Source: Burkholderiales bacterium (GTDB taxonomy: Bacteria; Pseudomonadota; Gammaproteobacteria; Burkholderiales; CAIKXV01). From it: a DNA stretch of 10,168 nt. The notes under the pieces are model-generated. The model was not told the origin of the DNA. It saw nothing but the letters and a program-made list of their open reading frames with translations, and did no database searches. The position numbers and the translations under genes were made by a program. The stretch covers positions 1-10,168 of the forward strand of contig JACMMK010000074.1 of NCBI GenBank assembly GCA_014379045.1, given 5' to 3'. Each line of letters begins with the position of its first letter. Positions within the stretch are counted from its first letter, which is position 1. Below, one piece after another: positions 1 to 6,326 of this stretch.

Positions 1-2
1 GC

Positions 3-665
3 CGCCGTGCGACCGTCGACGGCGCGCCGCAATCACCGGCCGAGGCACGGGTCGCAGCGGGCACGCGCGGTGAGCAGACCTCGGGCACGTCGTACTTCGG
101 CGTGATCGACCGCGACGGCAACGTGGTGTCGTGCATTCCGAGCGAAGGCGCGAAGTCCGGCCCGATCATTCCGGGAACCGGGCTCGCGCTGTCATGGCGC
201 GGCTTCCAGGCGAAGACCGAGCGCGGGCACGCGGCTGCGATCGCGCCTGGAAAGCGACCGCGGTTGACGCCGTGTCCCGCGCTGGTGCTGAAGGACGGCG
301 AGCCGGTGATGGCGCTCGGCGGGTACGGCGGCGACCATATACCGCAGAGCATGCTGCAGGTGTTCCTCAATATCGTGCAGTTCGGCCTCGATCCCCAGGA
401 GGCGGTCGAGGCGCCGCGCTTCTACACCTACAGCTTCCCGAACTCGCAGACGCCGTCGGCATACAGCCCCGGGCTGATCGCTATCGAGGGGCGGGTACCC
501 GCCGAAGTCATGGACGCGCTGCGGCAGCGCGGGCACACGGTGAACGCCCATCCGGATTGGTGGGAGGGCGCGTGCCTGAACGGTGCGTTGCTGCGCGACC
601 CGGCGACCGGGGTGCTGCAGGGTGGCGCCGATCCGCGGGGCGAGGCGTTTGCGGTGGCGTACTGA
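3..665 (+). CDS. Gamma-glutamyltransferase-family protein, C-terminal catalytic part (5' end outside window)
   Basis: The reading frame is open from the window edge (first full codon at 3) to TGA at 663-665, so only the last ~220 residues are visible. This corresponds to the small subunit of an Ntn-hydrolase gamma-glutamyltransferase, which self-cleaves just before a catalytic threonine. The candidate nucleophile is the Thr at 87-89 in GTSYFGVIDRDGN, matching the TTHxSVVDxxGN block of the family. Further family marks are PGTG, PALVLKDG, a GGYGGD glycine turn and EAVEAPRF. The Ser-Ser pair that binds substrate in classical GGTs (before MSP in E. coli) reads Leu-Thr here, and the Asp of the NNxMDDF block is absent. 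It may therefore be a GGT-like acylase or amidase (YwrD-type) rather than a true glutathione-processing enzyme. Family assignment is firm; substrate is unknown. A weak hairpin follows at 705-722. Confidence 0.9.
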   Translation, partial: RRATVDGAPQSPAEARVAAGTRGEQTSGTSYFGVIDRDGNVVSCIPSEGAKSGPIIPGTGLALSWRGFQAKTERGHAAAIAPGKRPRLTPCPALVLKDGEPVMALGGYGGDHIPQSMLQVFLNIVQFGLDPQEAVEAPRFYTYSFPNSQTPSAYSPGLIAIEGRVPAEVMDALRQRGHTVNAHPDWWEGACLNGALLRDPATGVLQGGADPRGEAFAVAY

Positions 666-704
666 CGAACTCGTACATCGCCTTAAGGGTCGCGGGCGTC
701 GAGG

Positions 705-722
705 CCCAAGACGGTCCTTGGG
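705..722 (+). terminator. Possible hairpin terminator after the GGT-family gene
   Basis: A perfect 6-bp inverted repeat, CCCAAG / CTTGGG, encloses a 6-nt loop 39 bases after the GGT-family stop codon and is followed by TTGT rather than a real T-run. It could end the upstream transcript, but a stem this short can occur by chance. Otherwise I see nothing in the 204-bp gap 666-869: no convincing promoter, no small gene and no repeat. Confidence 0.3.
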
Positions 723-869
723 TTGTCGCGCCGGCGATACGAGACAGTCGGCAAGCCGCCTCAGGAACTCGCGGGAAGCATCGCTGCGAAACGGGACGGT
801 AGAAGGCAGTGGTCAAGGCCACGGGAATCAAGCCGATAGACGAGTGCCGACCAGAAATTCGCCGCAGAC

Positions 870-1838
870 GTGTTCATCACGGCAAGGCTTCGCGTCGCTT
901 TCCCGCTTGCGAATACAACGTTGACCCCGAACCCCGTGCCGCCAAGACTTGCCATTCCCAAGGCGTTTTTCGAGAAGTCCGACGTCTGGGGCGCGCGCGC
1001 GTGCGTGCGGCTGCTCGGCGTTCCGCTCGTACTGATCACCTCGCTGCCGCTGTTGGCGTCCATATCGCCATGGCTTGCGCTCGCCGCCATCGCTCCCCTT
1101 GGAATCGCCATATCGAAGACCACGCTGTTGGTCCACGAGGCGGTGCACGGACACTTGTTCCGCACGCCGTGGCTGAATGGCCTGATCGGTCGTGTCGGGG
1201 GCTGGTGGACTGCGGTCGATTTCGTCGCGTTCGACGCACTGCACCGACAACATCATGCTCGAGTAGGCGCCGAGGGGGACCCTCAGCGGCTCGATTACGC
1301 CGTGCTGCACGGTGCAACCCGTGCGCAACTCGCCTGGCATCTGCTGCGCCCCCTCATCGGCTGGAACGTTCGCCACATGGCGACGCTCGTGCGCCAGAGA
1401 ATGCGGATGAAGCGCGCGCCCTGGGTGGCATTGGGCGAGGTCTCGGGTCTGGTCACGGTTCAGGCTGGGTTCGCCCTGCTCGCCACCGCCGGTGGGCAAA
1501 CCCCATGGCTCGCGCTGATCTTCCCGACGGCGGCGGCGACGGTCGGCCTGTTCATGTCGCAGATACGCGGGTTCTGCGAGCACGTGCCGATGCCAGGCGA
1601 GGCTCCGGGCAGGCGCTTGCGCAGCCACACGAGCAACCCCGTCGAACGGCAGTTTCTCCACTACATGAACTACAACTATCATGGGGAGCATCACCGATTT
1701 CCCCGGGTGCCAAGTCGTAACCTGCCCGCCTTGTCTCGTTGGCTGGAGCAACAAGGTCAACCGATGGAGCGTTCTGCTTCGTACCTGGCGACATTGACGG
1801 CTCGATGGCGGGCAGCACCGACAGGCGCGCGGGCGTGA
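870..1838 (+). CDS. Membrane fatty acid desaturase-family di-iron protein
   Basis: A 322-residue protein of the membrane-bound fatty acid desaturase superfamily (PF00487 type), whose members oxidise acyl or other lipid chains using a diiron centre held by histidine clusters. The three boxes are visible: HEAVHGH (residues 89-95), HRQHH (125-129) and HGEHH (271-275), plus a further His in RGFCEHV (238). Hydrophobic stretches at about 48-84 and 190-232 fit the usual paired membrane hairpins with the His boxes facing the cytoplasm. The tail motif NYNYHGEHHRFPRVPSRNLP is typical of the family. There is no fused ferredoxin or cytochrome b5 domain, so an external electron donor is needed. The start is uncertain: GTG at 870 has no good Shine-Dalgarno, and in-frame TTG 921 and GTG 936 are alternatives; an in-frame stop at 837 sets the upstream limit. 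It sits alone between the GGT-family gene and module 1, and no functional link to either is evident. Confidence 0.88.
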   Translation: MFITARLRVAFPLANTTLTPNPVPPRLAIPKAFFEKSDVWGARACVRLLGVPLVLITSLPLLASISPWLALAAIAPLGIAISKTTLLVHEAVHGHLFRTPWLNGLIGRVGGWWTAVDFVAFDALHRQHHARVGAEGDPQRLDYAVLHGATRAQLAWHLLRPLIGWNVRHMATLVRQRMRMKRAPWVALGEVSGLVTVQAGFALLATAGGQTPWLALIFPTAAATVGLFMSQIRGFCEHVPMPGEAPGRRLRSHTSNPVERQFLHYMNYNYHGEHHRFPRVPSRNLPALSRWLEQQGQPMERSASYLATLTARWRAAPTGARA

Positions 1839-1882
1839 CGTACTTCGGGCGCACCATTGGAAGGGAGCGGCCGGGCGAACGG

Positions 1883-1900
1883 GCATGAAATGCATCATGC
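1883..1900. promoter_or_regulatory. Short inverted repeat, possible operator upstream of module 1
   Basis: GCATGA / TCATGC arms flank a 6-bp centre (AATGCA), 131 bases before the first Bug start codon and just before a strong hairpin. The size and symmetry are compatible with a dimeric repressor site. A 6-bp palindrome in a ~190-bp gap is expected about as often as not by chance, so this is only a pointer. No regulator gene is in the window. Confidence 0.2.
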
Positions 1901-1908
1901 CGGCGGCG

Positions 1909-1932
1909 GAAGCGGCGCAATCGCGCCGCTTC
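1909..1932 (+). terminator. Strong hairpin between desaturase and module 1
   Basis: A perfect 10-bp stem, GAAGCGGCGC / GCGCCGCTTC, with a 4-nt loop (AATC) lies 70 bases after the desaturase stop and 98 bases before the first Bug start. It is the strongest simple hairpin I found in the window. The 3' arm ends CTTC but no T-run follows, so it is not a textbook intrinsic terminator. It could still end the desaturase transcript, or form a leader structure if the module 1 promoter lies upstream. Confidence 0.5.
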
Positions 1933-2015
1933 ACGCACGGATGTCCGAAACGTCGAGCCGCGAAACGCCAGCGCGATTACGATGGCAGCCTTGGTTCGAG
2001 CTGCGCAATCGCCAC

Positions 2016-2022
2016 GAGGAGA
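2016..2022 (+). promoter_or_regulatory. Ribosome binding site of Bug protein 1
   Basis: GAGGAGA lies 8 bases before ATG 2031. It decides the start: the frame is open back to at least 1857, but only the 2031 start is preceded by this site and gives a protein that begins directly with a signal peptide. Confidence 0.8.
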
Positions 2023-2030
2023 CAGATTCG

Positions 2031-3002
2031 ATGCGAGCCACACACCTGTTAGCGTCCGCGCTGCTGCTGGGGGTCACCCTCCAAACCACCGCTCACGCTC
2101 AGAGCTACCCCGACAAGCCGCTGCGCCTCGTCGTGCCGTTTCCGCCCGGCGGCGCCGCCGACATCGTCGCGCGGCATTTCACCACGCGCCTCACCGAGGC
2201 GCTGGGGCAGCAGATCGTCGTCGACAATCGCGGCGGCGCGGGGGGAATCATCGGGGCAGACAACATCGCGCGTTCCCCGGCCGACGGCTATCACCTGTTG
2301 TTCGCGTCGTCGAGCGTGTTGTCGATCAACCCGCATCTGGGCGCGAAGGCGCCGTACGACACGCTGAAGAGCTTCACCCCGATCGTGCAGATCGGGCACG
2401 CGCCGAACGTGTTGACGGTGCATCCGTCAGTGCCGGTGAAGACGGTGAAGGAACTGGTCGCCCTGGCCAGGGCGAAGCCCGGCGCGCTGGCCTACGCCTC
2501 GAACGGCGTCGGCACGCTGAGTCATCTGACTGGCGAGCTGTTCTCGCAGCGCGCAGGGGTCAAGATGTTGCACGTCCCGTACAAGGGTGCCGCCCCGGCG
2601 ACCGTCGACACCGTGGCCGGCAACGTGTCGGTGCTGTTCGCAGCGTATCCGAGTGTGTCGGCGCAGATCCGCAGTGGCCGATTGAAGGCGCTCGCGGTCA
2701 CCGGTTCGAAACGCATGGCGATTTCGCCGGAGCTGCCGACCATCGCGGAAGCTGCCCTGCCCGGCTTCGAGTCGACGCAGTGGTGGGGCCTGTACGGTCC
2801 GTCCGGCCTGCCGGCCGCGATCGTCAGCGTCCTCAACACGGCGGCCAACAAGGTCCTGAGCTCGGATGAGATCCGCAAGGCGCTCGCGTTCGAAGGCGCG
2901 GTGCCCTCGGGCGGCACGCCGGCTGCGCTGGCGGCGTATCACAAGACCGACTACGACCAATGGGCGAAGGTGATCGGTAGCGCCAACATCAAGGGTGATT
3001 GA
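2031..3002 (+). CDS. Bug-family (TctC-like) periplasmic substrate-binding protein, module 1
   Basis: A 323-residue secreted solute-binding protein of the Bug/TctC family, which captures small organic acids (carboxylates, amino acids, aromatic acids) for tripartite tricarboxylate transporters. Residues 1-23 form a signal peptide (MRATHLL, a hydrophobic core, then AHA before QSYPDKP). The family landmarks follow in order: VVPFPPGGAAD (34-44), VVDNRGGAGG (63-72), ADGY (84-87), then HPSVPVKT, HVPYKGAAP, and LPGF followed by WWGLYGPSGLP. Length is normal for the family. It is the first gene of module 1 and ends 2 bases before the MmgE/PrpD start codon, so the two are surely cotranscribed. No TctA/TctB membrane partners are present, so this is an orphan binding protein that must share a permease encoded elsewhere, or act as a sensor ligand-binder as proposed for some Bugs. 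The ligand is unknown. Confidence 0.93.
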   Translation: MRATHLLASALLLGVTLQTTAHAQSYPDKPLRLVVPFPPGGAADIVARHFTTRLTEALGQQIVVDNRGGAGGIIGADNIARSPADGYHLLFASSSVLSINPHLGAKAPYDTLKSFTPIVQIGHAPNVLTVHPSVPVKTVKELVALARAKPGALAYASNGVGTLSHLTGELFSQRAGVKMLHVPYKGAAPATVDTVAGNVSVLFAAYPSVSAQIRSGRLKALAVTGSKRMAISPELPTIAEAALPGFESTQWWGLYGPSGLPAAIVSVLNTAANKVLSSDEIRKALAFEGAVPSGGTPAALAAYHKTDYDQWAKVIGSANIKGD

Positions 3003-3004
3003 TC

Positions 3005-4417
3005 ATGACAGGGGACGCGTTCGCACGCGCACCGACCCGGGCCTTCGCGCAATTCGGTGCCGCCCTCACCTATGAGGCTTTACCGGGCACGGTCGAGCAG
3101 CACCTGACGATCTTTCTGCTCGACTATCTGCGCGTCGCATCGCTCGGACAGCGTATGCCCTGGAGTGCCTGGGCCACGCGCCTCGCGCACGAGTCGGGCG
3201 GCATCGGGCGATCGACGCTCCTGTTCTCGACTGACCGTATCGATCCCGAACGCGCGACCTTCGTCAACGCCACCTACGCGGGCAGCATCGACGCCGATGA
3301 CGTCCATGTCGGTTCGATGCTGCATCCGGGCTGCATCGTCATCTCCGCTGCGCTCGCGATCGGCGAGGCACGGGGTGCGTCCGGCGCAGCGATGTTGAGC
3401 GCGATCGCGGCCGGTTATGAAACGATGATCCGGATCGGCCTGTCGCTGCAGCCCTCGCACTTCCGGCGCGGTTTCCAGAGCACCTCGACCTGCGGTGGTT
3501 TCGGTGCGGCGATGGCGGCGGCGTGTCTGATGTTCGAGGGGCCCGCCCGCACGACGCGCATCGCCGAAACGCTCGGACTCGTCGCCTCGTTCAGTGGCGG
3601 GCTCACCCAGTTCTACCATTCCGGATCGACCGTCAAGCGCATCCATGCGGCGCATGCCGCCGGCGAAGGTGTCCATGCGGCGTTGCTGGTCGAGGCCGGC
3701 TTCTCCGGGCCGACCGATATCCTCGAAGGCCAGGACGGATTCGCGCGCGCGTATGCCGACGGCCACGATTTCGAGAAAGGTCTGGAGGGCTTGGGCACGA
3801 CGTGGCGGCTGCTCGAGACGGCGATCAAGCCGCACGCGAGCAGCGCGCGCGTGCTCGCCGCGATCGAGGCCACTGCGAAGTTGTGCCGTGATCACGATCT
3901 GGTGCATGGCGACGTGCGAGCGATTCGCGTCGGGATTCCCAAGGTCATCCTGGGTCGACTCACGGTCAATGAACCGAAGGACATCCAGGCCGCACAGATG
4001 AGCCTGCCGTTCTGCATGGCGATGGTGCTGGCACAGGGGAGGGATATCCCGCCGGGCTTCACGTTGAATGTCGACGATTTCGAAACGGCGCTGGCCGACC
4101 CACAGGTGATGGGACTGTCGCGGCGCGTCGAATGCGCGCTCGATGCCGACGCGGAACGGGTCAGCACGGAACAGTCCGTCGGCGCCAAGGTCACGTTGAC
4201 GCTGCATTCCGGACGCACGGTCGAGTGCTTCATCGATGCGCCGAAGGGGAGCGCGTCGCATCCGTTCGAGATGAGCGATCATGTGGCCCGGTTCAGTCAG
4301 GAAATGTCGAAGCGGTGGTCGGCTGCGCAGGTCGATACCTTGCTGGCCGAGGTAACGGCGTTCGCTCGGACCCCTGGCCCGCAACGCTTGATGCAGTTGC
4401 TGGCGGGCGCGCTCTGA
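3005..4417 (+). CDS. MmgE/PrpD-family protein, module 1 (intact, divergent active site)
   Basis: A 470-residue cytoplasmic enzyme of the MmgE/PrpD family (2-methylcitrate dehydratase, cis-aconitate decarboxylase and relatives). ATG 3005 follows AAGGG (2992-2996) and begins 2 bases after the Bug stop. The helical-domain signature NATYAGSIDADDVH...HPG occupies residues 88-109, the lysine loop STVKRIHAAHAA 208-219, and KPH 275-277 opens the lid-region signature. By hand comparison with the family pattern DxDDT...HPG / K / KPYxxxxxxH, the Asp (96), His (107) and Lys (211) are kept, but the Thr after DxDD is Val100 and the His seven residues after KPY is Leu284. Activity may therefore differ from the classical dehydratase or decarboxylase, or an unfamiliar subfamily is involved. 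The SDR of module 1 starts 49 bases downstream. Family is firm; reaction is unknown. Confidence 0.92.
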   Translation: MTGDAFARAPTRAFAQFGAALTYEALPGTVEQHLTIFLLDYLRVASLGQRMPWSAWATRLAHESGGIGRSTLLFSTDRIDPERATFVNATYAGSIDADDVHVGSMLHPGCIVISAALAIGEARGASGAAMLSAIAAGYETMIRIGLSLQPSHFRRGFQSTSTCGGFGAAMAAACLMFEGPARTTRIAETLGLVASFSGGLTQFYHSGSTVKRIHAAHAAGEGVHAALLVEAGFSGPTDILEGQDGFARAYADGHDFEKGLEGLGTTWRLLETAIKPHASSARVLAAIEATAKLCRDHDLVHGDVRAIRVGIPKVILGRLTVNEPKDIQAAQMSLPFCMAMVLAQGRDIPPGFTLNVDDFETALADPQVMGLSRRVECALDADAERVSTEQSVGAKVTLTLHSGRTVECFIDAPKGSASHPFEMSDHVARFSQEMSKRWSAAQVDTLLAEVTAFARTPGPQRLMQLLAGAL

Positions 4418-4466
4418 GGGGAGCCGGACCGGGCGCCGATGCAACCTTGAACCCGAGGACAGAGCG

Positions 4467-5273
4467 ATGGGCAGGATGAACGGAAAAGTGGCGTTCCTCA
4501 CCGGCGGGGGGGCCGGCATCGCGAGGGCCACGGCACGGGCGTTCGCGCGCGAGGGGGCGAAGGTCGCGCTGTTCGAGATCGACGTCGACGCGGGCCGCGC
4601 CGCTGAACAGCAGATCCGGGCCGACGGGGGAGACGCCCTCTTCATCGAGACCGACGTCACGCAGGACGCCTCGGTGCGCGACGCGGTCGAGAAGACCGTC
4701 GACGCCTACGGCCGCCTCGACGTGATCATGAACTGCGCTGGCGGGTCGCTGCAGGAAGATCGCCCGGTGCACGAGATGGATCTGGACATCTGGCACCGGA
4801 CCATCGCGCTCAATCTGCTGCATCCGTTCCTGTGCTGTCGCCATGCGATCCCGCATCTGATCGCGGCGAACGGTGGCTCGATCATCAACTTCTCATCGCA
4901 CCTGGGGTTGAAGGGATCCGAGAAGCCGGCGTATGCCGCGGCCAAAGGCGGCATCGTGTCGTTCACTCAGACACTCGCCGCGCAGTACGCGGGTTACGGG
5001 ATTCGTGCCAACGCGATCGCACCGGCGATCGTGCGCACCGAACGCTCGATCAAGCGTTGGGAGAACACGGAATGGTTGCTCGCCGAGCATCCCAAGCCGG
5101 CTGCGCGTGCGCGGCTGACGATGCAGAGCCTGTATCCGTTCTCGGTCGGCGAGCCCGAGCACATTGCCGCGTTGGCGGTGTTTCTGGGTTCCGACGAATC
5201 GCGGATGGTCACCGGCACGACGATCGCGGCCGACGGCGGCCGCTCGTCCTACATCAAGGTCGCAGACACCTGA
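4467..5273 (+). CDS. Short-chain dehydrogenase/reductase (SDR), module 1
   Basis: A 268-residue classical SDR that would oxidise an alcohol or reduce a ketone with a nicotinamide cofactor in the cytoplasm. The Rossmann motif TGGGAGIA is at residues 12-19, and an acidic residue ends the second strand (FEID, Asp39), favouring NAD(H) over NADP(H). NCAGG (89-93), the structural Asn in ALN (116), Ser143/144, and Tyr156 with Lys160 (YAAAK) complete the catalytic set. The C-terminal DGGRSSY block is typical. After ANAIAP the usual Gly is Ala187, so the common PG turn reads PA. ATG 4467 has GAGGA at 4455-4459 and aligns exactly with the second SDR. It ends module 1; a small hairpin lies 8 bases after the stop. 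It is about 72% identical to the module 2 SDR over the first 199 residues, with a different substrate loop at about 197-220. Confidence 0.95.
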   Translation: MGRMNGKVAFLTGGGAGIARATARAFAREGAKVALFEIDVDAGRAAEQQIRADGGDALFIETDVTQDASVRDAVEKTVDAYGRLDVIMNCAGGSLQEDRPVHEMDLDIWHRTIALNLLHPFLCCRHAIPHLIAANGGSIINFSSHLGLKGSEKPAYAAAKGGIVSFTQTLAAQYAGYGIRANAIAPAIVRTERSIKRWENTEWLLAEHPKPAARARLTMQSLYPFSVGEPEHIAALAVFLGSDESRMVTGTTIAADGGRSSYIKVADT

Positions 5274-5280
5274 GAACAGA

Positions 5281-5305
5281 TCGGGGCGCCGCGTGCGCAC
5301 CCCGA
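5281..5305 (+). other. Hairpin at the boundary between the two modules
   Basis: TCGGGG (5281-5286) pairs with CCCCGA (5300-5305), and an inner CGC/GCG pair encloses a 5-nt loop with a 2-nt bulge. It begins 8 bases after the module 1 SDR stop and is not followed by a T-run. It could reduce read-through or mark an RNA processing point between the modules. It may also be a by-product of GC-rich spacer. Confidence 0.3.
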
Positions 5306-5317
5306 CGGCATCGATGC

Positions 5318-5323
5318 GGAGGA
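5318..5323 (+). promoter_or_regulatory. Ribosome binding site of Bug protein 2
   Basis: GGAGGA lies 5 bases before ATG 5329. An in-frame ATG at 5314 overlaps this site and has no comparable Shine-Dalgarno, so 5329 is preferred; it also gives the neater signal peptide (MKTRVPALMAA...). Confidence 0.75.
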
Positions 5324-5328
5324 AGACG

Positions 5329-6306
5329 ATGAAGACACGCGTGCCAGCCCTGATGGCCGCCGCAGTTGCAGCACTCGCGTTGGCAATCGGCTCGTCGCTG
5401 GCGTGGGCGCAGGCCTACCCCGCGAAGCCGATTCGCATGATCGTGCCGATCTCGGCCGGCGGGGGCACCGACGCGATGGGGCGACTGATCGCGCAACGGC
5501 TCGGCGATCAGATGGGCGTGAGCATCTTCGTCGACAACCGTCCTGGCGCCGGTACGGTGATCGGCACCGAACTGGTCGCCCGCGCCGCACCCGACGGCTA
5601 CACGTTGATGACGGTGGCGCCGGAATTCGTGATCAATCCTGGGCTGAGGAAGCTGCCCTACGACCCGATCAAGGATTTCACCGTCATCACGCAGCTGACC
5701 TCGGGCCAGTATTACCTGTCGACGCATCCGTCGGTGCCGGTGAAGACGACCCGGGAATTCATCGCACTGGCGAAGGCGCGACCCGGTCAGGTGACCTTCG
5801 GCTCGTCGGGCAACGGCAGCGCGAACCATCTGGCGGGCGTGCTGTTCCAGCACATGACCGGAACCCGGCTCGTGCACGTGCCGTACAAGGGTGCGGGCCC
5901 CGCCGGCGCGGCGCTGATCGGCGGCCAGATCGACTTCATGTTCAGCAACATCGCCTCGGCGATCCCGTACGTGAAGGCGGGCAAGCTGCGCGTGATCGCG
6001 GCCACCGGAGACAAGCGATCCGCCGTCTCGCCGGAGGTCCCGACCGTGGCAGAGTCGGGCGTACCGGGCTTCGTCGTCACCGGGTTCTACCTGTTGATGG
6101 CCCCGGCCGGGATTCCTCGCGAGGTGCTTTCCCGGCTGCATGCGGAGTCGGTCAAGGCGCTGCAATCGGCGACGTTCAAGGAGACGCTCGCTTCGCTGGG
6201 ACTCGATCCGGTCGGCACCTCACCCGAGCAGGCCAGCGCATTCGTCCAGGCGGAGATCGCCAAGTGGGGCCCGGTCATCAAGGCGGCGGGCGCGCAGACT
6301 GACTGA
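5329..6306 (+). CDS. Bug-family (TctC-like) periplasmic substrate-binding protein, module 2
   Basis: A 325-residue Bug/TctC periplasmic binding protein. The signal peptide spans about residues 1-27 (Lys/Arg start, Ala-rich core, AWA before QAYPAKP). Family landmarks are MIVPISAGGGTD (37-48), FVDNRPGAGT (67-76), PDGY (88-91), HPSVPVKT, a LAKARPGQVTFGSSG block, HVPYKGAGP, and VPGF near the second-domain hinge. Length is normal. It opens module 2, 55 bases after the module 1 SDR and 20 bases before the second MmgE/PrpD gene. Identity to the module 1 Bug is modest: 26 of 60 positions over the mature N-terminal part by hand count, with the ligand-region block PPGGAAD replaced by SAGGGTD. A related but different ligand is likely. 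No permease subunits are present. Ligand unknown. Confidence 0.93.
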   Translation: MKTRVPALMAAAVAALALAIGSSLAWAQAYPAKPIRMIVPISAGGGTDAMGRLIAQRLGDQMGVSIFVDNRPGAGTVIGTELVARAAPDGYTLMTVAPEFVINPGLRKLPYDPIKDFTVITQLTSGQYYLSTHPSVPVKTTREFIALAKARPGQVTFGSSGNGSANHLAGVLFQHMTGTRLVHVPYKGAGPAGAALIGGQIDFMFSNIASAIPYVKAGKLRVIAATGDKRSAVSPEVPTVAESGVPGFVVTGFYLLMAPAGIPREVLSRLHAESVKALQSATFKETLASLGLDPVGTSPEQASAFVQAEIAKWGPVIKAAGAQTD

Positions 6307-6326
6307 CGCGAACGGGAGGGCCGGCG

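Noticed and set aside
4506..4512. A run of seven Gs as a possible phase-variation tract in the first SDR
   Set aside because: The run encodes part of the glycine-rich cofactor motif, the frame is intact, and the second SDR encodes the same residues with an interrupted run. There is no sign of length variation.
3080..4660. A 526-codon open frame on the minus strand opposite the first MmgE/PrpD gene
   Set aside because: Long antisense frames are common in very GC-rich coding DNA. The Arg-rich translation shows no family motif, and the plus-strand gene is unambiguous.
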